Assembly: GCA_020746875.1 (NCBI GenBank)
Contig: JAGTJL010000001.1
Coordinates: 1,240,001 to 1,304,000, forward strand
Length of the DNA: 64,000 nt
Origin: Rhexocercosporidium sp. MPI-PUGE-AT-0058
Taxonomy: Eukaryota; Ascomycota; Leotiomycetes; Helotiales
Direction: 5' to 3'
The first letter of the stretch is position 1. Each line of letters starts with the position of its first letter. Position numbers and translations under genes: made by a program. The notes under the pieces are model-generated. The model saw nothing but the letters and a program-made list of their open reading frames with translations, was not told where the DNA came from and made no database searches. Below are positions 1 through 10,408 of the stretch, one piece after another.

Positions 1-596
1 GACTGAATCCGCGTGCTCGACCCGACAAGGTGTCAGAAGCTTCGGCTGCTCTGTCACTTTGAGGAAGATCTACCTCTCGCGGGGAGGAAAGCCGCAAGTA
101 AATTGGAGTACTCCATGATTCTCAGGAACACGACGATAAACTGTAAACATTCAGAAAAGACGAAAAAAAGTAAATAAGACGAAAGACGAACGACTGACGT
201 TGGAAGTAGCATTAAGCATGTTGCGAGCCCCGGACGATGTCGAGGGTCTAGACTCCACCAACCGCAGACCGCAGCAGCAATCGTATGATGAGGCTGGAAT
301 CAGAGGCTGGGCCAGGCGCTGCATGCGCCCGCCAACCACTTGCAGTAGAGTTGCAGTCTCACCCAGCGGGATCAGCCTTGCGCTAAATCTTTTGCTTGGC
401 GGGCGACTTTTAATTCGTGAGTCAGGCAAGCTCTCACCGGCCGGCCTGCATCTTGATACCGCCATCAGACAACCCCACCACGAATATCAGATCACGTTGT
501 TGAAGAACGATTGAACGATTACGACGGCGAGAAAAACACTGAGAGGGGAAAGTCCGCTCTGGCTTACTGAGAAGGAGGAGTATTGCTGTGGTAGCA
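1..596. other. Intergenic, upstream of eIF2B epsilon
   Basis: I see no gene here. The ORFs on both strands are short, overlap each other and have no recognisable protein character. The last part (about 500-596) is probably the 5' UTR and promoter of the eIF2B epsilon gene. Confidence 0.5.
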
Positions 597-2948
597 ATGG
601 CGCACGCGCAAAAGTCTGGGAGGGGGGGTGCTGGTGGGGGAAAAGCTGTGCCGAAGAAGAAGGGCCCTTCTGCAGCGAAGAAGGTCGAGGATGACAGAGA
701 AGAGACTTTGCAAGCTGTGGTATGTGCTGCTATCCATACAGTTGTGGGCAAAGAAAAATGCGATCACAAAGCTGACTTCACTGGCTAGGTGCTTGCGGAT
801 TCGTTCGAGACGAGATTCAACCCTTTCACATTAGAAACTCCGAGAGTAAGTGAGACCAGTCTTAAATTATGCAATGCATGATGGCAAAATGATTCCGCAG
901 GCAGTGGCTAACACCTCCTAGTGTCTCCTTCCACTTGCCAATACCCCTCTTATCGAATACACCCTCGAGTTCCTAGCCATGTCCGGTGTGGCAGACATAT
1001 ACATCTACTGCGGCGCACACACAGCAGAAGTAGAACGGTACATCCAAGCCTCGAAATGGCACCCCTCATCCGCCGCCTCGCCTTTTAATTCCCTGGAAAT
1101 CGTTAAGACGACAGCACGTTCTGTGGGAGACGCCATGCGGGATCTTGACTCCCGCGATCTCATCACGGGAGATTTCTTGCTGGTGCATGGGGATCTAGTG
1201 TCAAATTTACCCATTGATGCTCCGTTGGCTGCTCACCGAGCGAGGAGAATTGCCGACAAGAATGCGATTATGACAATGATTTTAAGGTCTGGGGGATTGG
1301 GTGCACATCGCACAAAATCGAAGGGTATTACGCCTGTCTTTGTGGTGGATCCTACGAAGAATCGATGTCTTCATTACGAGGAGATGAACCCTCTACAGGC
1401 GAACAAATACGTCAATATTGACCCAGAATTACTCTCTGACCACAGCGAACTCGAGATCAGGACCGATCTGATCGATTGCGGTATCGATATCTGCACGCCG
1501 GATGTGCTGGCGCTGTGGGCTGAGTCGTTCGATTACGAGGTCCCGAGAAGGCATTATTTACATGGTGTTCTGAAGGATTATGAGTTAAATGGCAAGACGA
1601 TACATACAGAGATCGTAGAGGATCATTACGCGGCGCGGGTATTAAACTTGCAGTCTTATGAGGCGGTGAGCAAAGATGTGCTGGGGAGATGGACATATCC
1701 TCTCGTTCCGGACAGCAATCTCCTCGCGGGGCAGAGTTACAAGTTCGAGCGTGGTGGGCTTTGCAAAGAGAACGGTGTGATTCTAGCCAGGACGTGCAAA
1801 GTGGGGAAACGGACCGTGGTAGGGAAGGATACGAGTATTGGTGATGGAAGTGTGGTTTCCAACAGTATCATCGGACGGAGGTGTCATATTGGGAAGAACG
1901 TCACTATCCAAAATGCTTACATCTGGGATGATGTAGTAGTAGGTGATGGCTCAACAGTCGACCGGGCAATCATAGCCAGCGAAGCAACCGTCGGACGAAA
2001 CTGCAAGATCCAACCTGGAGCTCTCCTTTCCTACGGAGTCCGAATAGCAGACAACAAAGAAGTGAAAGAAAGCTCGAGGATCACCTGCGCAAAGCGGAAA
2101 CCAGACGACTACTCAAACGAGTCACCTCTTGTCGCAGTCCCAACAGACACAGCTGTGGTAGGTGAAGGCGGCTCAGGGTACGGGTTTGACGATGACTCCG
2201 ACTCCGAAGATGAAGCGACCATCTTCCACAGCAATCTCATATACAGCACCTCCCACCTCAACATCTCCACCGATTCGATATCCACCATCTCCTCCGAAGT
2301 GAGCGCCGCTTCTCCTCACGAAGGCCGCTCCCGCCACTCCAGCTTCGCAGGCAGCATCTCCGAAGACGGCGACGGCAACACCTCCTCGAACGAGAACTTC
2401 CACCACGACGCCGTCGCCGGCCTCCTCGACGCCTTGAAAGAAGGCGGGGACTTCGGCGCCGCCAGACTGGAGTTTATGGGTCTCCGGCTCGGCAACGACG
2501 CTACGGATCACCAGATGCGTCGTGCTATCGCTGTAGCATTCACGAAACGCATTACGCAGCTCGTGGAGGGGCAGAAGATCGAAGCGAGTAAAGCTGCTGG
2601 CCTGGCGTTCTCTTCTCCGGGCGCGGAATCTTTCCTCAAGGAAGTCGCGGTGGGGAGTGACAAGAAGGAGGATGATCAAGTGGACTTCATTGGGTGTTTG
2701 CAGAAGGATCTGGTGCATAGGAATAATGGGGCGGTTATCCTAGCTGCGGTTAGTCAGAAGCTGTATCAGATGGATGTGCTGGAGGAGGAGGCTTTCTTGA
2801 GGTGGTGGGAGGAGAGTGAGGCGCTGGGGGAGGGGAGGTGGAGGAGATGAAGAGGGTTAGGGAGAAGACGGGGGTTTTTGTGGAGTGGTTACGGGAGGCG
2901 GAGAGCGAGGAGGAGAGTGGGAGTGAGAGTGAGGAGGAGAGTGAGTAA
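597..2948 (+). CDS. GCD6: Translation initiation factor eIF2B subunit epsilon (Gcd6-like), C-terminus out of frame
   Basis: Catalytic subunit of the eIF2B guanine nucleotide exchange factor, which recharges eIF2 with GTP in the cytosol. I read three exons: 597-719, 789-845 and 922 onward. Splicing joins LQAVVLADSFETRFNPFT, a hallmark of the family, to CLLPLANTPLIEYTLEFL. The order is a nucleotidyltransferase-like domain (about 40-270), left-handed beta-helix hexapeptide repeats (about 300-400), an acidic linker, then a C-terminal HEAT/W2 domain. The frame used throughout stops at 2850 after GEGRWRR. In another frame, 2844-2948 encodes the expected family ending with FVEWLREAE and a Glu/Ser-rich tail, closed by TAA at 2946. 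One base appears to be missing in the G-rich stretch around 2826-2846. This could be a sequencing indel or a real truncation. The ATG at 597 is the first in frame in exon 1. Confidence 0.9.
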
Positions 2949-3445
2949 GTAGACTTACTTGGCTTAGGCTGTAGAAATAGAAAATGAGTTTGTGTTGCAT
3001 GAGTACTGTTGCTTCTTTTCTATGACTAGGGATTGTGTGAGTGGTGTGAGTGAGAACATGACGAGAGGGGAATGGTCTACTTACGGGAGAAGAATGTTTG
3101 AGAAGTCGCTTCAGATCAGGCTTCATTTTTTGTGTTGTAGACATTAAATTACGCGATCACGAGCCGAGTACTATGAAAGTATTCTTTTTCGGCCATCTTT
3201 GTCACTGCTTAAGTTGCAGTAAGCTAGCCGAAATCTCAAGTGAAAGTAGTCAGAACCGCTTTTTGTATTGTATTCTAGTACTTTAGAAAGAATCTCTTCG
3301 GATTTCTGCAAGGTATACTCGAGGCTCGACATTCCCCCAAAATTCTGCTCCGCCAATGCTCATCATCAATCCCACTCAACTCCTCCATCCCCTCACACGC
3401 TGTACAGACTCAACTCCAAATACGATCAGCGTATGCAACGCAACT
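2949..3445. other. Intergenic between convergent genes
   Basis: About 500 bases between the convergent ends of eIF2B epsilon and SEC14. It should hold both 3' UTRs. I see no coding signal. Confidence 0.5.
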
Positions 3446-4712
3446 CTACTGTGGTGCAGGAGCGGACTTGATCTCATCCTGAACAGGCTGTTGAGCAACT
3501 GGTACAGGAGCAGCAGCCGGTGGAGCAGCAGCAGCGTCCGGGATGGTAGGTGGGTTCGTAGCAGTGTTGTCAATAACCGGCGCGGGAGCAGCAGCCTTCT
3601 CCTCGGGAGCCTGAGCCCACTTAGGTGGCTTAGCCCACTGAGGATCAGTCCAAGGACCCTCATCACTGAGCGAGCAGCCACCGGCACACTCACACGTACC
3701 GCCCAGAATCGTCGGCAGATTCTCAGCTGGGATCTGCGCCAGGAGCTCCTTCTGGTACCCGGCTCCAAGAACGTGAATCTTCTCGACGGTGACGGGATCA
3801 AGCCAGCCCTTCATGATGTTGAAGACGCCACTGAAGCCCCAGGGTGCGTTGATCAGGTAAAGGCGGCCCAGGCGCTCTGGGTAGTAGTTCTGTGAGATGG
3901 CGGACGCTTGCTTGACATATGAGTAGACAGATGGGACCTTCGTGATGCCGACGCCCTTGAGATCCATCACGGAGCAGCATGTCTCGAGGAGGTGGCCGGT
4001 TTTGCGGGAGCAGGCTGGGAGACGGGGGTCTGCGAGCTTCTCGTACTCGACGGCGAGGTTGTTCAGCATGCGCTCGGCCGTGGTGATTTTGTACATGGCG
4101 TTCAGGTCGATCTTGCCCATCTGCTCGATGTATACTGGTCGTCCATCCTAGGATCGTGTTAGCTGTTTCAATTTCGAACGGATGTGCTGCCCTTGGATAT
4201 GGGTTCCATACTTTATCTGTCTTGTGGTAGTATTGTGGGTAGTACTCTGAAACCTGGGGTTTCTCCTCGTACTTGAAGTTCCGAGTCAGATCATCGAGGT
4301 TGATTTCCTTGCGCCAGTTCTCCGAGTCAATGAACCTGTAAAGAGGTCAGTCTATCTTTCCATCTATGCCAAGGAGTACGCATGAATTTGTGCAGCAAGC
4401 AGAGTTGTGCAGGAAACGTACATCTTTTCTGCAAGGGCGACATCGAATTTACGGGCTCGCAGAAATCGAAGCTGGAGAGGCTGTTAGCCAGAGTAGACAA
4501 GAGGTTGTATCCTGTGTACGCACAAGAGTCAAGGTGTCTAGTCGGTCTGTGTAGCCAGCTGCCTCCAACTTCATACGCAATTGGTAGACTTGGGCTTCCT
4601 GCTCGGGGGTTGTGTGGCCTGGGTGACCGCTCTGGGTGTTGGCAGATACGATTGGGTAGTCGAACTGATCGTACTTGGGATCAAGCTTCAGGGTTCCCTG
4701 ATCTTCGGCCAT
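3446..4712 (-). CDS. SEC14: Sec14 phosphatidylinositol/phosphatidylcholine transfer protein
   Basis: Lipid-exchange protein that coordinates PI and PC metabolism for Golgi secretion. Four exons: 4712-4524, 4471-4422, 4335-4212 and 4147-3446, giving 354 aa. The CRAL-TRIO N-terminal region contains [17 protein letters not shown] in the small second exon. The lipid-binding domain contains [32 protein letters not shown] and the C-terminal [13 protein letters not shown], all diagnostic of fungal Sec14. After about residue 275 the protein continues into a Pro/Ala/Gln-rich tail of some 60 residues, longer than the yeast protein and probably disordered. The start is the ATG at 4712, giving [20 protein letters not shown]. 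Exon lengths total 1065 nt and keep the frame. Confidence 0.95.
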
Positions 4713-5277
4713 GGTGACGAGTTTTGGTGGTGGTTGTAGAAGGATGTGTGGTTGTTGTTGTTGTCTTTTTGTGTTGTAGAAGTTCAGACGATGGACTTGG
4801 ATGCAGTTGGTTCAACAAAAGTAGAGGGGCAACGGGAATGACGAAGTGGGTTAAGGCGGTGAAGCTAGCAAATAGGAGAAGGGTGGGCACAAAAGCAGCA
4901 CTGAGGTGAATACAAGCACAAATCAGAATGGATAAATGTCACAACTACTATTTCATGCTCGTATTTTTTAAGGATTGAATCCTTCGCTATTAATCTGACA
5001 ACTATCATGCGGATACCTTTTTCTCAACCGCGTGACTTGACTTGGTATAGGTATGATCCAGTCTGTGTACTTTAGTGCCGCTTTTTGGGTCGAGGGCAAG
5101 GCTGCTGTCAAGGCTGAGACATGAACGGAGATCATTTCAAAGACACAGGCCTCTAGTCGTGAGCCGTGGTCATTCAAGACTGGACTGTCATGCGGTAGCA
5201 AAATATATGCTCATATGAGTGCAGTTGCGCACAGCCTCATGCAATGAAGATTCTCTTTTCTTTATTCTTGTGACATG
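4713..5277. other. Intergenic, SEC14 promoter region
   Basis: Between the SEC14 start and the prefoldin gene 3' end, both on the minus strand. A GT-rich run near 4720-4770 (minus-strand CA-rich) lies in the likely SEC14 5' UTR. No gene seen. Confidence 0.5.
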
Positions 5278-6173
5278 TCAACCATTTGGAGTACCCTTCT
5301 CGCCGTCCTCTATCGCCTCTTGTTCATTCTTCTCTTTCCGCTTCATTGTGACATCCCAATTGTAGACTCGAGCAGTAGCAACTTCCATGGTCTGACCAAT
5401 GTTAGCCGTATTCCAATAACCTTCTGTCAGATCCCCAAAATTCATCAATAGAAAAGCTTACCGTGATTTGTTCCCTCAAAAATTCTTGATCCTCCTCGCA
5501 GTTCGCCAAATTTAACTTTGCGCCTGCAAGCTTTCCAGTGAGAAGCTCCTCTGCCTCGTCGATCGGATATGACAGCATTACATTGGCCTGTATCTATATC
5601 AGCATGGCCCAGCCTACACTCAGCTCGAAGAACATACTCCCAACCACAAATAGACTTCCTCTGTAGGCGGAACATGTGCTTTGGCGTAGAGAGTATCGTT
5701 CAGCTCGAATGTAGCCTCTATTGGATCGGAACCAGGCTTTACAAGCCATGTTAGCTTCCAGGACCCCAAAATTCCTTAAAACCACACACCTTCCTCGTCT
5801 TCAGAAACTGCACCATGTCAAGTGTCTTCTGGATATCTGGCATCTTGTCCTTCAGACCTGCAGCCCTCCGTTGTTGATTCGATTCCATAAACTGGTATTT
5901 CCTATTTCCGCATAAGCCCGTGTGTCTCTGATCTTCCTGCCGGCAGATGCCTACGAGATCATCTCCTGGAACTTCTTCAACGTCTTTTCAACATCTGCGC
6001 GAGATGTAACATAGTCCTCGACTTTATCGACGAAGGGCGCAAATGGGATGCCTCTCGGGTTCGTAGGAGCAACTACTTCTTTTCTAGAAGGGTTGAATTA
6101 GCTTGAGAGGTTCTATAGAAAGCATGGCAAGATAATCTGTCAGTCGTGCTTACTTTGGTTCTTTGTCTGCCAT
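5278..6173 (-). CDS. PAC10: Prefoldin subunit 3 (Pac10/VBP1-like)
   Basis: Alpha-type subunit of the hexameric prefoldin chaperone, which delivers unfolded actin and tubulin to CCT. I read six exons. A very short first exon encodes MADKEPK. Later exons encode NPRGIPFAPFVDKVEDYV, QFMESNQQRRAAGLKDKMPD, a hydrophobic core exon ending TEEVYLWLG, ANVMLSYPIDEAEELLTGKL, and finally TMEVATARVYNWDVTMKRK. The two helical arms flanking a beta-hairpin core and the ending ARVYNWDV are typical of the family. The donors are GTAAGC, GTAGGC, GTGTGT, GTATGT and GTAAGC. The start faces the ferric reductase gene 269 bases away. Because of the many small exons I am less certain of each boundary than of the identity. 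Confidence 0.88.
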
Positions 6174-6298
6174 TTTGGACGTGCTTGACAGCTTCACTGC
6201 ACGCTGCCAGTCGGACTGGGATGGTCGTGCCTCAAAAACATCCACAAGCAGCTCTGCGCTAGACGCTCGCCTACACAATTGCCCCGCTGAATGTAATC

Positions 6299-6307
6299 TT
6301 ATCAGAT
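6299..6307 (-). promoter_or_regulatory. ATCTGATAA iron-GATA (SreA/Sre1-type) motif
   Basis: The minus strand reads ATCTGATAA, an exact match to the ATCWGATAA consensus of fungal iron-responsive GATA repressors (SreA, SRE, Sfu1). It lies 136 bases upstream of the ferric reductase ATG, in the 269-base divergent promoter. By calculation, a match in this interval by chance on either strand has probability about 0.004. Binding itself is inference. Confidence 0.55.
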
Positions 6308-6442
6308 GCAACCTCCGTCCCGATCTACATCCTCGTGCATCCTCCCTACTCGTTCGTCGCCCTGTCCTCCACTCACTACATCATCAAGCTCGTATATGCC
6401 GTGGCCGTGTAACCCGTAACACGGGCTACTGGCATCAAGCCC

Positions 6443-8356
6443 ATGGAATCTGAGTGGCTTCGTGAGGGCATCCGCTTCGCCTTGCGAGCCTCAATATACA
6501 CCACCGATATCGGTGACGCTCAACCACCAGAGCGAGATCCACGACTTCGGAAGCTGATAGAGAAGGTTCTTTTTTCCAGGAGATTCATTTTGACATATCA
6601 TCTTGTCATCTTGGGATTCGTTGTCGTTCTTTCGACAGCACATTGGACTGCAAAAACTATCAGATGGAGACGCAAGCGGCTATCGCGGCTACAGATAGTT
6701 AAGAATGAGGACAAGTACGATGGAGATGCTGAAACGATCAAGCCCGTTCCTATAGCCTCGTTGACTGAGAATGTCAAGCTCGTTCACTCTTCCGGTAGCA
6801 GTACCATTGATGGCACCGAGAGCCCTCCTCGAAAAGATATAGATGAAAACGAAGCCACCCCGCTTCTCAAGTCCAGCATCCACCACTTTCCTCAAGGGTC
6901 ACTCATATCCACTGTCAGAGCCCTTTTAATCCATCAACCTCGACCAATTCCCGTAATCGACAAGCTTCTTCCGTCCAATGGTACCTCTGTTGTCGTACTT
7001 GCATTTCTGGGTCTCAATTTCTTCTACATATTCTACGACATTCGCATTAACGTTATTGATTTTGTTGTTCTAGCTGATCGTCTTGGTCTTGTATTTTCTG
7101 CAAACATACCTCTCTTGTATCTCTTAGCTGCGAAGAATCAACCTTTGAAGTTTCTCACTGGTCGATCTTACGAGTCTTTGAATATCTTCCATCGTCGACT
7201 TGGGGAGCTGTTATGTCTGGAGGGTTTCTTTCACTCCGCTGGATTCCTTATTGTCTGGTATGTACTTTTTAAACCAAGCGGCTTTGGACTTGTTCGCTTT
7301 TTGTTGCTGAGGAGGAATCTGATTGGAGTGGGGATGTTGTTGGCTTATGAGTTGCTTTACTTTACCTCTCTCGGAAGCTTCCGTCAACGATGGTACGAAC
7401 TATTTTTGGGATTTCATGTTGTCTTTCAAGTGTTTGCTTTAGTAGGCCTGTACTTCCACCATCACACTGGAAGACCATACGCTGCGGCTGCTTTGGTTAT
7501 TTTTGTCGTGGACCGTCTCGTGCATCGACTCAGCATGAAAAGCATGACAGTCGACGCTCAAACCAAAATTCTCGAGGATGAGGAAACTATCAAGATCTCC
7601 TCCGCCATCATATTACGTCCGAGATCTGGGTTTCTTAGCGTATTTGGAAAGTCCATAAGCAGAGGCTGGCAAGCCGCCGACCATATCTTCGTCACGGTCC
7701 CCTCGCTATCTCGCAAACACATACTCCAAGCCCACCCTTTCACCATCGCTTCCGCTGCACCACGACCCGGAGACGAAGTAGCTAGGATGGATCTCATCAT
7801 CCGAGCCCAAGATGGCTTCTCTCGCAATCTCCTAAACGCTGCACGCCTCCACAAGTCTCTCAAGATGCGCATCGATGGTCCATATGGCAGCTCTCACGCT
7901 CGTGAAATGCTCGAAGATTCGGACCTAGCACTCGTCATCGCAGGCGGTAGCGGGATTGCCGTTTCCTGGCCTCTGCTCCGCCATCTTCTCAACATGAACC
8001 GATCCCCAGACACGGAAATCGCCACTACTTTCTCGCTTCACAGAAAGAAAATAATCCTCATCTGGGTCATACACGAAACGGCACATCTATCATGGCTCGG
8101 GAGAGAAGCTCTAGCTGAAGCAGAACTCATGGGTGCAGAGATCATCATCCCGCGCGCGACGGAGGAGATTGGGCGACCGGATTTGAAGGAGATGATTCGT
8201 GGTTTCGTGGATTTGCATGCGAGTGAAGGGGGAAAGAGGACTAGTGTTGTGGCTAGTGGACCGGATGGTATGGGGAGGTTGGTGAGGAATACTTGTGCGG
8301 ATCTTGTGAGAAAGGGACGGGATGTGAGGGTTGCGATTGAGAAGTTTGGGTGGTGA
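6443..8356 (+). CDS. Ferric reductase-like transmembrane protein (FRE/NOX superfamily)
   Basis: Membrane metalloreductase that moves electrons from NADPH through FAD and two hemes across the membrane, usually reducing Fe(III) or Cu(II) at the cell surface. It is a single 637-aa exon. Two His-X13-His pairs fit bis-heme ligation: His250/His264 in HRRLGELLCLEGFFHSAG and His325/His339 in FHVVFQVFALVGLYFH. The FAD-binding motif HPFTIAS starts at 431. NADPH-binding elements are GPYG (from 479) and GGSGI. The end, VAIEKFGW, is the usual family ending. The CGP motif expected near the C-terminus reads SGPDGM, with Ser for Cys. The N-terminus has no clear signal peptide, and the segment from about 80 to 160 is a polar insertion. 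The promoter holds an iron-GATA motif. Substrate specificity cannot be told from sequence. Confidence 0.88.
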   Translation: MESEWLREGIRFALRASIYTTDIGDAQPPERDPRLRKLIEKVLFSRRFILTYHLVILGFVVVLSTAHWTAKTIRWRRKRLSRLQIVKNEDKYDGDAETIKPVPIASLTENVKLVHSSGSSTIDGTESPPRKDIDENEATPLLKSSIHHFPQGSLISTVRALLIHQPRPIPVIDKLLPSNGTSVVVLAFLGLNFFYIFYDIRINVIDFVVLADRLGLVFSANIPLLYLLAAKNQPLKFLTGRSYESLNIFHRRLGELLCLEGFFHSAGFLIVWYVLFKPSGFGLVRFLLLRRNLIGVGMLLAYELLYFTSLGSFRQRWYELFLGFHVVFQVFALVGLYFHHHTGRPYAAAALVIFVVDRLVHRLSMKSMTVDAQTKILEDEETIKISSAIILRPRSGFLSVFGKSISRGWQAADHIFVTVPSLSRKHILQAHPFTIASAAPRPGDEVARMDLIIRAQDGFSRNLLNAARLHKSLKMRIDGPYGSSHAREMLEDSDLALVIAGGSGIAVSWPLLRHLLNMNRSPDTEIATTFSLHRKKIILIWVIHETAHLSWLGREALAEAELMGAEIIIPRATEEIGRPDLKEMIRGFVDLHASEGGKRTSVVASGPDGMGRLVRNTCADLVRKGRDVRVAIEKFGW

Positions 8357-8922
8357 TGATGATGACGATGAGGATGATTTTATGACGTTGGTTTTTGGGT
8401 GGGTTTTGTTCACGGTTATATGTTTTGGATTTCGGATTTATTTGGGGGGTGGGGGAGGGAGTTTTGGGCATACTTGTCTGCTTTTGTTTTGAGATGAGAT
8501 ATATATATATAAATATACTTTGGGAGAAAATGTGGCGGCGAACACAAATCAAGACATATTTATTTGCTTACAGGCTGAAATCTTATCTTAATGCTATTCG
8601 GACCAAGCACTCCTGGTTTTCTGTGACAATGTTAAGAGTCAACACTTGGCAGCTCATATCCTGATACCTGGCTTGCACAGAAATCAACATGTATCGGCAA
8701 TTAGCATATATACATGACGCCTCAATTCATTTTCCTTTCGCCTTGTCAAGCGTGCCAACAAAGTAGACAATGGAGATAGATGTCTTGAGTACATCAAAGA
8801 TGAACACTCTGTATTCTAGCAACATTTTATTCAGTCAAACGCCAGGTCTGTCAAATTTCTTGATATCTATCTTTCTAGTCTAATCTAGTCTAATGTACGT
8901 AAGGTCTCTCTAGTCTATCTCT
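8357..8922. other. Intergenic between convergent genes
   Basis: Convergent 3' ends of the ferric reductase and the carrier gene. It contains a short (TA)n run around 8497-8512 and a TCTAGTCTAATC-like repeat near 8873-8935. No gene seen. Confidence 0.5.
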
Positions 8923-9930
8923 CTAATCTAATAATCTTACATCCTCAGCAGCAGCTATATTCCCCATATTTGCAATTTTCCTCTGCGGATCCAACTCTTT
9001 CATGATCCACTCATAAACTGCCCATTGCGCAGCATTCACAATAAAAGCTCTCAAACTACAAACACCCAATCCCCTGAAAAACACACCTGCGCCCTCAGTC
9101 CGGTACGCATTCCGCGCTATCTCGATGGCTCCCAGTTTCCTCGATGCTGGCTGCTCTTGCGTTGCGAGGAGAGGCGCTACTTCAGCAGCTGTTGTGAGAG
9201 CAGCTTGTTGATATTGCTGGGTTTGGACTCGTGTCTTTATGACATCCAGAGGGAAAATACTCGCCCACGTCACCACGCCCGCAATGCCACCACACAGTAA
9301 CACTTTAGCAGCTTCGCCCACGCCATCACCCTTTCCATCCGGGATTCGCTCTCTCATCTTCTTCTCCATCATCCGAGTGGTAATCTCATATGACCAGAAG
9401 TAAAAACCGTACCCAACACTATCTCTCAATGCAGTGACTACACCTCCGAAGTACAAGCCACGAACTCCCTCGCGCCGGAGGATCTCACGCGTGATTCCCC
9501 AGCTGGAAGCTGTTGCTGCGGAAGTTGAGATCTGGGCCCGACATTTGACGAGTTCGGTAGGTGTGGATACTATCCAAGTCGCAAGACCGCCTACAGCACC
9601 TGCTATCCATGTCGTCCAGAGAGGTGGGGGTGCAGTGGTCCCAAGGGGATTTCGGGGGTTGAGGAGGGAGGAGGTACGGTTGTATGTCACGAAAAGGAGG
9701 GCGTTGAGAGCGCCGTAGCCGAGGATAGGGGCTGTGGCACCGCGGATGAGAGATGAGGCTGAGGTGAAAGTAGCGGTATAAGATGTAGTTGTTGTTGATC
9801 CTGAAGGAGGTGTAGATAGTGAAGGTGTGAATTGTGATGCTTGGAGACGGACCTTGATGAGGTCGAGAGGGTTTCCGATTAGGATTCCTGCGGCTCCGCT
9901 GATGTAGCCGGCCCAGAAATCGGCCGACAT
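8923..9930 (-). CDS. Mitochondrial carrier family protein (SLC25), substrate unknown
   Basis: Inner-membrane solute carrier of 335 aa in one exon. Three homologous repeats each carry a carrier signature: PLDLIKVRLQ at about 21-30, PTELVKCRAQ at about 126-135, and PLDVIKTRVQ at about 230-239. Each is followed by the usual second half with an aromatic/Gly pattern, such as GVRGLYFGGVVTALRDSVGY. The Glu in PTELVKCRAQ replaces Asp, as in several amino-acid and carnitine-type carriers, but that subfamily assignment is weak. There is no presequence, as expected for the family. The gene starts 154 bases from the end of the next minus-strand gene. Confidence 0.9.
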   Translation of the reverse strand: MSADFWAGYISGAAGILIGNPLDLIKVRLQASQFTPSLSTPPSGSTTTTSYTATFTSASSLIRGATAPILGYGALNALLFVTYNRTSSLLNPRNPLGTTAPPPLWTTWIAGAVGGLATWIVSTPTELVKCRAQISTSAATASSWGITREILRREGVRGLYFGGVVTALRDSVGYGFYFWSYEITTRMMEKKMRERIPDGKGDGVGEAAKVLLCGGIAGVVTWASIFPLDVIKTRVQTQQYQQAALTTAAEVAPLLATQEQPASRKLGAIEIARNAYRTEGAGVFFRGLGVCSLRAFIVNAAQWAVYEWIMKELDPQRKIANMGNIAAAEDVRLLD

Positions 9931-10084
9931 GGTTTCTAATTATATCGTGATATATCGTGTTGTGGAAAATTAGCCAGAGGTTGTGTTGCGGGTCCGGTTA
10001 TTGCTGGGCCATGATATCCAAAAATTCCGAGTAAGTAGCAGGACCAAAAGCAAGCGAAGTAGATGAGATTCTCTTTTTCAAAAA

Positions 10085-10408
10085 TCACAAGCCTTCCTCA
10101 GCGGTTCGAGCCCAAGGTTTTCGTTGAGTAGCAATTGCAATGACCGGATCCGAATAATCTCTGATAGTCTTCTTCGCCAAAGTGATCTGAGTGAGAAGTC
10201 CCACGAAAACAGCTGCCCACCCTAAACCAGCTCTCAAAGGTCGCGGAATCGACGAAATCCTAAACGAAGCAGCGGGAGATTCAAAAGCTGGAGTCGTCCG
10301 TCGAATATACTGGTAATGGAGGACTTGAGTTGCAAATGTTGTCATGAGGATAGGGCTCTGATATTTTGCAAAGAATCGATCAGTTGCTGTTGGAGGAGGC
10401 GGGGCCAT
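10085..10408 (-). CDS. Small predicted membrane protein, function unknown
   Basis: I do not recognise this 107-aa protein. It is a single exon starting MAPPPPTATDRFFAKYQSP. A weakly hydrophobic segment (about 18-31) and a clear one (about 63-80, LGWAAVFVGLLTQITLA) suggest one or two membrane passes. Several Arg and Lys residues lie near RRTTPAF and the C-terminus, so a mitochondrial inner-membrane location is possible. The closely packed carrier gene on the same strand and a good ATG context support it being real. Codon composition resembles its neighbours. Confidence 0.65.
   Translation of the reverse strand: MAPPPPTATDRFFAKYQSPILMTTFATQVLHYQYIRRTTPAFESPAASFRISSIPRPLRAGLGWAAVFVGLLTQITLAKKTIRDYSDPVIAIATQRKPWARTAEEGL

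Noticed and set aside
2173..2718. 181-codon minus-strand ORF
   Set aside because: Antisense to the eIF2B epsilon linker and W2 domain; low complexity.
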